From: an uncultured Collinsella sp.
GTDB lineage: Bacteria; Actinomycetota; Coriobacteriia; Coriobacteriales; Coriobacteriaceae
Direction of reading: 5' to 3'
Assembly: GCA_900549215.1 (NCBI GenBank)
Contig: URNJ01000012.1
Coordinates: 1 to 20,492 of the forward strand
Length of the DNA: 20,492 bases
Shown: positions 7,041 to 14,139 of the stretch, piece after piece
How positions within the stretch are numbered: position 1 is the stretch's first letter
Layout of the letters: each line of letters begins with the position of its first letter
Made by a program: the position numbers and the translations under genes
Notes under the pieces: model-generated
Databases searched by the model: none
What the model was told of the DNA's origin: nothing
Seen by the model: only the letters and a program-made list of their open reading frames with translations

Positions 7041-8441
7041 TGTGGCGTCGTCGTCCTCGGGGAGTTGGGGGAACACGGCGTTTTTGGGCATGGAAACCTT
7101 GGTGAGCGAGGTGAGCTTTTTACTCAATGCCGTGTCCGTCTTGACCAGGTCGCTGAGCGTCACGATCTTGTAGCCGTCGGCGACAAGACCATCGATAATC
7201 TGCGGCAGCGCCTCGAGCGTCTGCTCGGCGCATTCGTCTCTATCGGTGAGCAGCACGATATTGCCCGGCGTCACCGAATCGAGCACCGTCGAGACCTGCT
7301 CGTCGGCACCGTTGAGCAGCCAGTCGCCCGAGTCAATATTCCACGAGACCACGGCGGAGACCAGGTCCATCGCATCAATCCAGTTTTGCTCGTCAAAGGC
7401 AGCGTAGGGAGCACGCAGCAGCATCGTCTTCACGCCGGTCGCTGACTTAATCGCATCGGTGCCTTTCGTGATCTGTTCGCGTACCGCCTCACGGTCCTGA
7501 CCCTTGAGCGAATCGTCGCTGTAGCTGTTGGATCCGATCTCGCACCCGGCGTCGACAATCGCCTTGGCCGTGGCAAGCGAGGCCTCGGCCGCATCGCCCG
7601 AAAGGAAGAACGTCGCGGTGACGCCCTTTTCCTTGAGCACCTGCAAGATCTGTTTGGTGGCGCCGCTCGGACCCTCGTCAAACGTCAGTGCCACGTACTT
7701 TTTGTTGCCCTTGGGCGCCACACTGGCGCACGCAACAACGCAATCGGTGGCGGGCACAACCTCGCCGCGGTCTTGCGTCTTGCCTGACTGCTCACCAACC
7801 CACACCTCGGATCGGCCCTGGACACCCCATGTCTGCACATACTCGATAGCGCCCGTGCCCTCGACCTTGAGCTTGGGCTCGATAACCGTAGCCTGAACCT
7901 CGTGCTTCTCGTAAGTGTTACGGCCATCCTTGACCGTCACCTTCTCGCCGCCCTCGAGTTCGCGGCTATCCCATTTGCCCTGCTTCACGCGCTTGCCGTC
8001 GACCTTCACCGACAGCTTTTCGCCCCCATGGCGCTTGAGCACGCTGTCATCGACGGCCAGCAGGTCGCCTGCGTCGTAGGTGTCAGTCAACTCCTGGTCG
8101 TCGATGAGATTCTGCAGCGTAGAGCCCACACGCACCGCGGTCTTCTGGCCGTTGAGCTCCACGTCCACACTGCGGTTGACGTAGCCCACGACGGCAGCGA
8201 TAAACAGCACGAGCGCGCAACCCACGGCGATGAGCGCGTAGGGCAGGCGAGACGGACGACGGGGCGTACGGCTGTTGCCGATGCGCGCACTGCGGTCGCT
8301 AAACCCGCGGCTATGGTTGAGGTACATCGCGCCGGGCTTACGGTGACGCTTGCGCTGACCGCTGGGCAGCTGCCCCAAATCGCGGCGCGCCGTCGGACGC
8401 GCACCCGAACGCTCGTTTAAGTTGGATCCGTTTTGGCGCAT
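7035..8441 (-). CDS. Membrane-anchored polysaccharide-deacetylase-like protein, probably without metal site
   Basis: A 468-residue protein with a basic cytoplasmic tail (1-65), one membrane helix (about 68-88), an extracytoplasmic region (92-220) with ubiquitin-like DUF348/G5-type character, and a NodB homology domain (248-435). The NodB family removes acetyl groups from glycans such as peptidoglycan. The fold motifs are present (TFDEGP 253-258, RAPY 343-346, DSGDW 370-374), but the metal-binding triad is not: the second Asp of TFDD is Glu256, the two His of HTxxH are Asn305 and Asp309, and the LLH histidine is Thr399. It may bind glycan without catalysis. The start at 8441 has GGGGGAGGG upstream. 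The stop codon falls inside a repeat shared with the ABC permease gene. Confidence 0.85.
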   Translation of the reverse strand: MRQNGSNLNERSGARPTARRDLGQLPSGQRKRHRKPGAMYLNHSRGFSDRSARIGNSRTPRRPSRLPYALIAVGCALVLFIAAVVGYVNRSVDVELNGQKTAVRVGSTLQNLIDDQELTDTYDAGDLLAVDDSVLKRHGGEKLSVKVDGKRVKQGKWDSRELEGGEKVTVKDGRNTYEKHEVQATVIEPKLKVEGTGAIEYVQTWGVQGRSEVWVGEQSGKTQDRGEVVPATDCVVACASVAPKGNKKYVALTFDEGPSGATKQILQVLKEKGVTATFFLSGDAAEASLATAKAIVDAGCEIGSNSYSDDSLKGQDREAVREQITKGTDAIKSATGVKTMLLRAPYAAFDEQNWIDAMDLVSAVVSWNIDSGDWLLNGADEQVSTVLDSVTPGNIVLLTDRDECAEQTLEALPQIIDGLVADGYKIVTLSDLVKTDTALSKKLTSLTKVSMPKNAVFPQLPEDDDATE

Positions 8442-8462
8442 GTGCCCTCCCCCATAAACACA

Positions 8463-8492
8463 GCAAGCCGGAGCAACAGGTCTCCGGCTTGC
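8463..8492 (-). terminator. Hairpin between the PRC-barrel gene and the deacetylase-like gene
   Basis: GCAAGCCGGAG and CTCCGGCTTGC form a perfect 11-base stem around an 8-base loop. It begins about 20 bases after the stop of the PRC-barrel gene. The tract after it on the minus strand is only TGTGTTTATG, so termination may be partial and some read-through into the next gene is likely; that gene's ribosome binding site begins just beyond the stem. Confidence 0.6.
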
Positions 8493-8513
8493 CTCCCATC
8501 ATTTGGTACGTCG

Positions 8514-9269
8514 CTATTTTGTAGCTTTTGACGAGCCTCCGCTCGCCTTTTGGTATTCGTCCTTAAAGGCCTTGAACATGCCGCGCGTCTTGCCGAGCTG
8601 CTTGCCCAGTGCGCGACTGCCCTTGTCCACGGCAACCGATCCCTTGTCGTCGAGCACCTTGGCGCCCTTTTTGACCTTGTCGCCCACCACGACGCTGGCC
8701 TCGGCGGCCTTGGCAGCCGCACCGCCCGAATACCCGAGCGACTTGACCTCGTCCGAAACGATCATTGCGCCGTCCGCATAACCGCGCAGCATCGTCGGCG
8801 GCACCTGCGTGTCACCGACCAAAACACTCGAAGCAGCACCGGCGGTCACATAGAATGCCTGCACGATGCCCGAACGCGGCTTGAACTCCACATCCGAGCA
8901 ATAGCCCACGATGTCGCCCGATTCCGTGCGCACGTCCATACCGACCCAGATGATGCAATCGTCCAGGTTGATGTCGAGGCGCTTAGCGGCGGCGGCATCG
9001 TACGTGTCCTTGACGTCATCGACCGCAATGGCGCCCTCGTAGACACCAATGGCGTCGAGCGCTACGAATCGATCGGGGCGCTCGATCATGCCCGCGATAT
9101 CGGACTGGCGGACCATAAAGCCGACCACGCGCGTACCGCCCGGGGTAAAGACCGGAAAGTGAATCTTTCCGAGCTTTTTAGGGCTGCGCGGTGTGCCGTC
9201 CTTTTTGGTACGCTTGTCCTCAGTAGGCTTGCGATAGATCTTGGCGCCGACAAAATCCCCGGCGCGCAT
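8514..9269 (-). CDS. PRC-barrel domain protein
   Basis: A 251-residue soluble protein. The N-terminal part (about 1-75) begins MRAGDFVGAKIYRKP and ends in a segment with a hydrophobic strand pattern (HFPVFTPGGTRVVGFMVRQSDIAGMI). A second barrel-like segment spans about 105-170 (DCIIWVGMDVRTESGDIVGYCSDVEF, then SGIVQAFYVTAG). PRC-barrel domains are small beta domains found in RNA-processing and membrane-associated proteins; no specific role can be read here. The C-terminal 60 residues are Lys/Ala/Gly-rich and probably flexible. Its ATG overlaps the stop of the YtxH gene as TAATG, a sign of translational coupling, so the pair probably acts together at the membrane. Confidence 0.75.
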   Translation of the reverse strand: MRAGDFVGAKIYRKPTEDKRTKKDGTPRSPKKLGKIHFPVFTPGGTRVVGFMVRQSDIAGMIERPDRFVALDAIGVYEGAIAVDDVKDTYDAAAAKRLDINLDDCIIWVGMDVRTESGDIVGYCSDVEFKPRSGIVQAFYVTAGAASSVLVGDTQVPPTMLRGYADGAMIVSDEVKSLGYSGGAAAKAAEASVVVGDKVKKGAKVLDDKGSVAVDKGSRALGKQLGKTRGMFKAFKDEYQKASGGSSKATK

Positions 9270-9658
9270 TATGCCTCGGTCGAGGGCTCCGCAGCCTCGG
9301 TATCAGCCTCGACGGCGTTCTCGACCACGACGTCGGCGGCAGGCGTCACGTTGCCGCCCGAAATGGCGTCGTTGAGCTGCTCGCGCAGCTGGTCCATGCG
9401 CTCGCGGGCCAGGTCGACCTTGGCGCGCAGGTCGTCGGTCTTGGCGTCGACCATCGGGCCAAAATCGTTGACCGCAGCGCGGGCCTCCTCGGCACCGTGC
9501 TCGTAGGTGTCGCGCATGTTATCCCAGGCGTCATTGGCGATATCGGCAGCCATGGCGCGGGTCTCGGCGCCCGAGCGCGGGGCCAGAGCAACGCCGACAA
9601 TAGCGCCGGCAGCGGCACCAAAAAGTGCGCCGGAGACAAAGCTGAAAGTCTTACCCAT
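9269..9658 (-). CDS. YtxH-like small membrane protein
   Basis: A 129-residue protein beginning MGKTFSFVSGALFGAAAGAIVGVALAPRSG, the glycine/alanine-rich single membrane helix followed by LAPxSG that defines the YtxH family (related to general-stress proteins in Bacillus). The rest (35-100) is Ala/Glu/Arg-rich, consistent with an amphipathic or coiled-coil helix (DLRAKVDLARERMDQLREQLNDAI), and the tail is acidic. The start at 9658 is chosen because GGAGAGG lies 7 bases upstream; the ATG at 9664 would be only 1 base from that site. It is first in an operon with the PRC-barrel gene and has its own promoter. Confidence 0.75.
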   Translation of the reverse strand: MGKTFSFVSGALFGAAAGAIVGVALAPRSGAETRAMAADIANDAWDNMRDTYEHGAEEARAAVNDFGPMVDAKTDDLRAKVDLARERMDQLREQLNDAISGGNVTPAADVVVENAVEADTEAAEPSTEA

Positions 9659-9709
9659 GATCATTCCTCTCCTGCGGGCACGTCGGTGCCCACCGTTTGA
9701 ATGCTGTCC

Positions 9710-9718
9710 ATTATACCA
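9710..9718 (-). promoter_or_regulatory. Extended -10 promoter of the YtxH/PRC operon
   Basis: TGGTATAAT on the minus strand combines a perfect TATAAT with the TGn extension, about 50 bases upstream of the YtxH start. No good -35 hexamer is seen, as is common for extended -10 promoters. Confidence 0.65.
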
Positions 9719-9794
9719 GCAGCGCATCACTTGCCGCTCCGCTCATCTGCGTACGGCAAAGGCGCAGGTACGTGATGGTGATAAACGCGTAGGC

Positions 9795-10628
9795 CTACTC
9801 CTGGAGCATAGCCGGCATGGCCACCGTGGCACCCGGGTCCTCGCCGGCGCCGTCCACGAGCGGCAGGGCGCCCTCATGCGCAGGTCCTGCCGGAACCGTC
9901 GCAGCACCGCCAAAGACGGCAGCGGAGGCCTCGTGGTTCTCGGCAACCGCGCCCTCGGTATCAATCGCCACCTGGGGCTCGTCGTCAAAGTTGGGGACGC
10001 CCTGGGGCTCGGTGGGAACGGGCTCGGCGGTCGCATCGGCAACGGGCTCGGCGTCGACCGGCACATCGCCCTCGTCAGCGCCCTCGGCCTCGGCAGCATC
10101 TTCGCCGTTCGCAGCGGCGACGGCCTCGTGAGGATCCTTGCCCTCGGCCTCGGCGCGCATGCCCAGCACCAGGTTGCGCAGGCCCGCGACCGTGCCTTCC
10201 ACGTCAGGGGCAGGCTGGTCGGCGTGCAAGTACGCCCAGTCCATCATAAAGGTGGCCGAAGACAGCGCGCCGATGGCCAGCGCGTCGTCGGGGCACGAAA
10301 GCTCAACCTCAAAAACGCGCTCGCCGTGCTCGCTTACGCGCGTGCGGCCGCACGAGATGCTGCCGGCAAGCCCGGTCTCGTTCATGAGCTCGACCGTCAC
10401 ATGCTCAAGCAGATGGCAAAGCTCGGTCTGACCCATGCAGTCCTGGAACTCGCGACCGGAATCACCCAGGCACAGGTGCTTGGCAATCGCCGGCACCAGG
10501 TAATACACGCGCGCCGTGGCCTCGATATCCTCCGAGGTCATGAGCGGCATGCCGGGGTTCACCAGCACATGCGCGCAGATCTTGTCCTCGCTGACGGTGA
10601 CCTTAAGGATGTTGAACAGGCCTGCCAT
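9795..10628 (-). CDS. Protein resembling the cyanophycin synthetase N-terminal domain, with acidic tail
   Basis: A 277-residue protein. Residues 1-155 are folded and contain CMGQTELCHLLEHVTVELMNETG (64-86) followed by CGRTR (93-97). This resembles the HLxEHVALELQ...GFGRTR stretch I recall from the N-terminal domain of cyanophycin synthetases. The ATP-grasp and Mur-ligase-like catalytic domains of that enzyme are absent, so it cannot make cyanophycin alone. Residues 160-277 are rich in Ala, Glu, Asp and Pro and are probably disordered. No signal peptide or membrane helix is seen. The start at 10628 has GGGGAGAG upstream. It follows the CNNM/CorC-like gene by 24 bases on the same strand and is probably in its operon. 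The family assignment rests on memory of the motif. Confidence 0.5.
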   Translation of the reverse strand: MAGLFNILKVTVSEDKICAHVLVNPGMPLMTSEDIEATARVYYLVPAIAKHLCLGDSGREFQDCMGQTELCHLLEHVTVELMNETGLAGSISCGRTRVSEHGERVFEVELSCPDDALAIGALSSATFMMDWAYLHADQPAPDVEGTVAGLRNLVLGMRAEAEGKDPHEAVAAANGEDAAEAEGADEGDVPVDAEPVADATAEPVPTEPQGVPNFDDEPQVAIDTEGAVAENHEASAAVFGGAATVPAGPAHEGALPLVDGAGEDPGATVAMPAMLQE

Positions 10629-10652
10629 AACTCTCCCCTACTCTTCCTTGCC

Positions 10653-12026
10653 CTACTCGTCGCCATCGTGCGGATCCACAGAGCCCGCACCCGACGCCGC
10701 CGGCTTCTCTGCCGAAGACTCGGAATCCTTCTTATCGGTTTCGGCCGGAGCGATCACGCGAATGAGCGAGATGCGCTGGCCACGCATCGACTGTACCTTG
10801 AACTTGTACCCCGCAACCTCAAACACCTCTCCGATGTCGGGCACCGAGTCGCAAAGCTCCAAAATCCAGCCGGCGATGGTCTCATAATCATCGCTTTCCT
10901 CGAGCGGCCAACCAAGCTCAATCGCGTCATCGCACGAAAAACGCCCATCGACAAGCCACTCGCGACGCGAAAGACGCGTGAGGTACTTGTTGTCGGGGTC
11001 GAATTCATCCTCGATCTCGCCGACAATCTCCTCGACGATGTCCTCGATGGTGATAATGCCGGCCGTGCCGCCGTACTCGTCCACGACCACCACGATCTGG
11101 TCGTGAGAGGTCTGCATCTCGGACAGCAGCGGCAGGATGTCCTTGGTGTCGGGCACAAAGGTGGCGTCGCGCAAAAAACCGGCGATGGGCTGGTCGCCCT
11201 TGCCGTCGAGCGCGGGCTGAATCAGGTCCTTAATGTGCGCGATGCCCGCGACGTTGTCGGGGTCCTCGTGATAGACGGGAATGCGGCTGAAGCCGGTCTG
11301 GCGCATGGTGGACAACACGTCGGCGACCGTCTCGTCGTCCTCGCACATGGTGGTGTCCACGCGCGGCACCATGACCTCGCGGGCAACGGTGTCGCCCAGG
11401 TCGAAGATCTCGTGGATCATGCGCTTTTCCTCGTCGAGCAGGTCGTCCTGCTCCGAGACCATGTACTTGATCTCTTCTTCCGAGACGTTCTGGCGGTCGT
11501 CGGCACTCTTGATGCGCAGGATGCGGGCCAGGCCATCGGAGCAAGCGCCAGTCAGCCACACGAGCGGACGGGCGATCTTCTGGAACACGGAAAGCGGGCC
11601 CACGACCTGCTTGGATACGCCCTCGGCATTGGCCAGACCAATGCGCTTGGGCACAAGCTCGCCAATCACGATGGACACGAAGGCGACCGCGACGGTGATG
11701 ATGACCGGCGCCAGGCCGCGCGCGATGGCGGAGAGCGGCGCGATGCCAAAGCTCATGAGCCACGTGGCGAGCGGGTCGGACAGACTCGTCGAGGCGACGG
11801 CGGACGAGGCGAAGCCCACGAGCGTAATGGCAACCTGGATGGTGGCGAGCAGCTGGTCGGAGTCGGCAGCCAGCTTAATTGCACGCTCGGCGCGCTTGTC
11901 GCCTTCCTCGGCCTCGTGCTCCAGCACGGCGCGCTTGGCCGTGGTGAGCGCCATCTCGGACATAGAGAAGTAGCCGTTGATGAAGGTCAAAACGAGGGTG
12001 GTGATAAGAGAGATGGTTATGTCCAT
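10653..12026 (-). CDS. CNNM/CorC (HlyC/CorC) family membrane protein with CBS pair
   Basis: A 457-residue protein with the full family architecture: a DUF21/CNNM membrane domain (1-190, including FINGYFSMSEMALTTAKRAVLE and IVIGELVPKRIGLA), a CBS pair (213-335, with VMVPRVD and the conserved VVVVDEYGGTAGIITIEDIVEEIVGEI) and a CorC_HlyC C-terminal domain (350-425). Homologues take part in Mg2+ and Co2+ homeostasis or efflux; the older hemolysin label is misleading. The last 30 residues are polar. A GGAGG lies 15 bases before the ATG, farther than usual, within a small hairpin. It is the third gene in the window with a plausible link to magnesium. Confidence 0.88.
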   Translation of the reverse strand: MDITISLITTLVLTFINGYFSMSEMALTTAKRAVLEHEAEEGDKRAERAIKLAADSDQLLATIQVAITLVGFASSAVASTSLSDPLATWLMSFGIAPLSAIARGLAPVIITVAVAFVSIVIGELVPKRIGLANAEGVSKQVVGPLSVFQKIARPLVWLTGACSDGLARILRIKSADDRQNVSEEEIKYMVSEQDDLLDEEKRMIHEIFDLGDTVAREVMVPRVDTTMCEDDETVADVLSTMRQTGFSRIPVYHEDPDNVAGIAHIKDLIQPALDGKGDQPIAGFLRDATFVPDTKDILPLLSEMQTSHDQIVVVVDEYGGTAGIITIEDIVEEIVGEIEDEFDPDNKYLTRLSRREWLVDGRFSCDDAIELGWPLEESDDYETIAGWILELCDSVPDIGEVFEVAGYKFKVQSMRGQRISLIRVIAPAETDKKDSESSAEKPAASGAGSVDPHDGDE

Positions 12027-12139
12027 CGGGAGTTTCTCGAACCTCCAAGATTCGGGACGTCAGGTCAAAACGTTGATGGCGGATAGGGCAGTTGCACCCG
12101 GCGGGCGCCCGGACGGGCCCGCGGGCGCAGGCGCGATCG

Positions 12140-12823
12140 CTAGATTACGAAGAGGATCACCGCCATGAACTGGAAGATACTGCCGGCGAGCACCCACAAG
12201 TGAAACACACTGTGCAGGTAGCGCACGTTTTTGGCGATATAGAACGGCACGCCCGCGGTGTAGCACACGCCGCCGACGGCGAGCAGGGCAAGTGCCACGG
12301 GGTTGAGCAGCGCCACAAGTTCGGGCAGCTTAAAGACAACGAGCCAGCCCATCAGCAGGTAAACCAGGCCGCTTACCCAGTGCGGTTGACGCTCGCGCAT
12401 AAAGCACTCGAGGGCGATGCCGATAATGGCGATGGCCCATACGGCAAAGAACAGCGCAGGGCCGCCGTCGTTTGCGAGCGTGATGAGGCAAAACGGCGTA
12501 TAGCTGCCCGCAATGAGCAGGTAGATGCAGCTGTGGTCGATGATGCGAAACACGCGCTTGGCGCGCGCGGGCTGAATCGCGTGGTAGAGCGTGGAGGCTA
12601 GGTATTCGAGGATAATGCTGACACCATAGACAATCGCCGCGGCCATGTGGGCCGGGCCTCCGCCGCGCAGGGCAGCGAATACGATCAGGAGCACCAGGCC
12701 CGCGATACCCAGCAGGCAGCCGACACCATGGGTGACGGAGTTCATGATCTCCTCGCCCACCGTGTAGTGTGGAACGGCCGCGGTCTTGGGTCGCGGCTTA
12801 GAACTGTCGCTCGAATCGGACAT
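12140..12823 (-). CDS. Hemolysin III / PAQR family membrane protein
   Basis: A 227-residue protein with seven predicted membrane helices. It shows the family pattern: EEIMNSVTHGVG (24-35), the conserved STLYHAI (His81), IDHSCIYLLIAGSYTPF (His97) and HSVFHLW (His204, His208), where the histidines and an acidic residue form the zinc site of the PAQR fold. Bacterial members (YqfA/TrhA) affect membrane fluidity; hemolysis is not their proven main role. The start at 12823 is preferred because GGAGG lies 11 bases upstream, whereas the ATG at 12841 touches that site directly. A probable -10 lies at 12859-12864. Confidence 0.85.
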   Translation of the reverse strand: MSDSSDSSKPRPKTAAVPHYTVGEEIMNSVTHGVGCLLGIAGLVLLIVFAALRGGGPAHMAAAIVYGVSIILEYLASTLYHAIQPARAKRVFRIIDHSCIYLLIAGSYTPFCLITLANDGGPALFFAVWAIAIIGIALECFMRERQPHWVSGLVYLLMGWLVVFKLPELVALLNPVALALLAVGGVCYTAGVPFYIAKNVRYLHSVFHLWVLAGSIFQFMAVILFVI

Positions 12824-12858
12824 GCCGGTTACATCCTCCAACGTAAAGAGTTCTCAAC

Positions 12859-12864
12859 ACTATA
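12859..12864 (-). promoter_or_regulatory. -10 element of the hemolysin III gene
   Basis: TATAGT on the minus strand, with TTCGCA 18 bases farther upstream as a weak -35. It sits in the divergent region 12824-13009 shared with the alpha/beta hydrolase gene. Confidence 0.4.
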
Positions 12865-12931
12865 TCAAAGCGTCTAGGTACGTGCGAAATTTGCACCATA
12901 CGTGACCCTTTGTTTACCCATTCTTTGTCTG

Positions 12932-12960
12932 TTGACGCATCAACGGCGAACGTCCATAAT
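12932..12960 (+). promoter_or_regulatory. Sigma70-type promoter of the alpha/beta hydrolase gene
   Basis: TTGACG (12932-12937), a 17-base spacer and CATAAT (12955-12960) give near-consensus hexamers at the ideal distance. Between it and the start codon, ATGTT and AACAT form an imperfect inverted repeat (about 12974-12991) that might be an operator. Confidence 0.65.
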
Positions 12961-13009
12961 GCGCTTGCATTAAATGTTGATGTATTAACATCTTATAGGA
13001 AAGCTTCTT

Positions 13010-13975
13010 ATGTCTCAAAACGCACGTTCCCATCGAAAGCTCAAGATAGCCGGCGTCGTTGCGCTGGTGCTCGTTGTCGCGCTGCTGGGGTTTGCCGGCA
13101 ACTTTCTGTTTGACTTCGCGCTGAATCCCCGCGCGCCATACACCATGAAGATGATGCAGGACAGCAAGGACGCCGAAAAGGGCGAGCAGATGGACGCCGA
13201 GGAGGGCGAGGCGCGGGCGTGGTTTAAAGAGAACCGCGAGAGCAGCAGCCTCACCGCGGACGACGGGACTGAGCTCGCCGCCTGGTATTTTGCTGCGTCG
13301 GAGAGCACGCACGACTACGCAGTCTGCCTGCATGGATATACCAACGAGCCCATCGGTATGGCCCGATACGTCAAGCGATTCCACGACCGCGGCATGAACG
13401 TACTCGCACCCGCCGCCCGCGCCCACGAGCGCTCCGGCGGCGACTATATCGGCATGGGCTGGCCCGAGCGCCTCGACATCGTCGCATGGATCGAGCGAAT
13501 CGTTCAGGCTGACCCCGAGGCGCGCATCCTGGTCTTTGGCGAGTCGATGGGTGCGGCAACCGCCATGAACGTCGCGGGGGAATCTCTGCCCGCAAACGTG
13601 AAATGCATTATCGAGGACTGCGGTTATACGAGTGTTTGGGACGAGTTTTCTCTGCAGCTCAAGGACGTGTTCGGCCTGCCCAGCTTTCCCTTGCTCGATG
13701 TAGCAAACTTAGTGTGCAACGTGCGCGCAGGCTACGACTTTCATAAGGCGAGCAGTGTGGAGCAACTCAAACATGCGACGGTTCCCATGCTGTTTATCCA
13801 CGGCGACCAGGACACCTTTGTGCCGTACGACATGCTCGACCAAAACTACGACGCGTGCGCCAGCAAGGTCAAGCAAAAGCTCACTATCCATGGCGCCACC
13901 CACGCCAAGAGTGCGCAAGTTGACCCCGAGCTCTACTGGAATACGGTCGATGACTTCCTCGACAAGAATTTTTAG
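13010..13975 (+). CDS. Membrane-anchored alpha/beta hydrolase
   Basis: A 321-residue protein with an N-terminal helix (residues 12-35), probably a signal anchor that places the hydrolase domain outside the cytoplasm. The alpha/beta hydrolase features are HGY (108-110, oxyanion region), the nucleophile elbow GESMG with Ser179, Asp268 in HGDQDTFVP, and His298 in HGATHAKS, so the catalytic triad is complete. The arrangement resembles the BEM46/ABHD13 and YqkD-like group; the substrate is unknown. AGGAAAG precedes the ATG at a suitable distance. The gene stands alone between a good promoter and a strong terminator, with divergent and convergent neighbours. Confidence 0.85.
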   Translation: MSQNARSHRKLKIAGVVALVLVVALLGFAGNFLFDFALNPRAPYTMKMMQDSKDAEKGEQMDAEEGEARAWFKENRESSSLTADDGTELAAWYFAASESTHDYAVCLHGYTNEPIGMARYVKRFHDRGMNVLAPAARAHERSGGDYIGMGWPERLDIVAWIERIVQADPEARILVFGESMGAATAMNVAGESLPANVKCIIEDCGYTSVWDEFSLQLKDVFGLPSFPLLDVANLVCNVRAGYDFHKASSVEQLKHATVPMLFIHGDQDTFVPYDMLDQNYDACASKVKQKLTIHGATHAKSAQVDPELYWNTVDDFLDKNF

Positions 13976-14053
13976 GCAAAAAGCAACGTCTGGGGTTTTG
14001 TTGCCAAAAATCGGTTTGCGGTCGGCGGTATTCGTTTTTTCACCGCACTTCCG

Positions 14054-14092
14054 AAAAGCCGCCCGCGAGCGTTGTGCTCGTGGGCGGCTTTT
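14054..14092. terminator. Strong bidirectional intrinsic terminator
   Basis: AAAAGCCGCCCGCGAGC, loop GTTGT, then GCTCGTGGGCGGCTTTT. The long GC-rich stem is flanked by four A on one side and four T on the other, so it can end both the alpha/beta hydrolase transcript and, on the minus strand, the DUF362 transcript ending at 14140. Confidence 0.88.
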
Positions 14093-14139
14093 GCTCAACT
14101 TACGCTACAAAGGCGCTTATTTTGTCCAATAGTTAGACG

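Noticed and set aside
9507..12086. 859-codon open frame on the plus strand
   Set aside because: It runs antisense across the YtxH, CphA-N-like and CNNM/CorC-like genes, which have clear family motifs and ribosome binding sites. Its product is His/Arg/Gly-rich with no domain, typical of a shadow frame in GC-rich DNA.
12075..12125. Terminator between the hemolysin III and CNNM/CorC-like genes
   Set aside because: GC-rich inverted repeats such as GCGCCCG/CGGGCGC are present, but no T run follows on the minus strand, so a terminator is not supported.
10653..12823. Hemolysin/virulence locus
   Set aside because: Both the CorC-type and hemolysin-III-type labels are historical. The conserved motifs point to ion homeostasis and PAQR membrane proteins.
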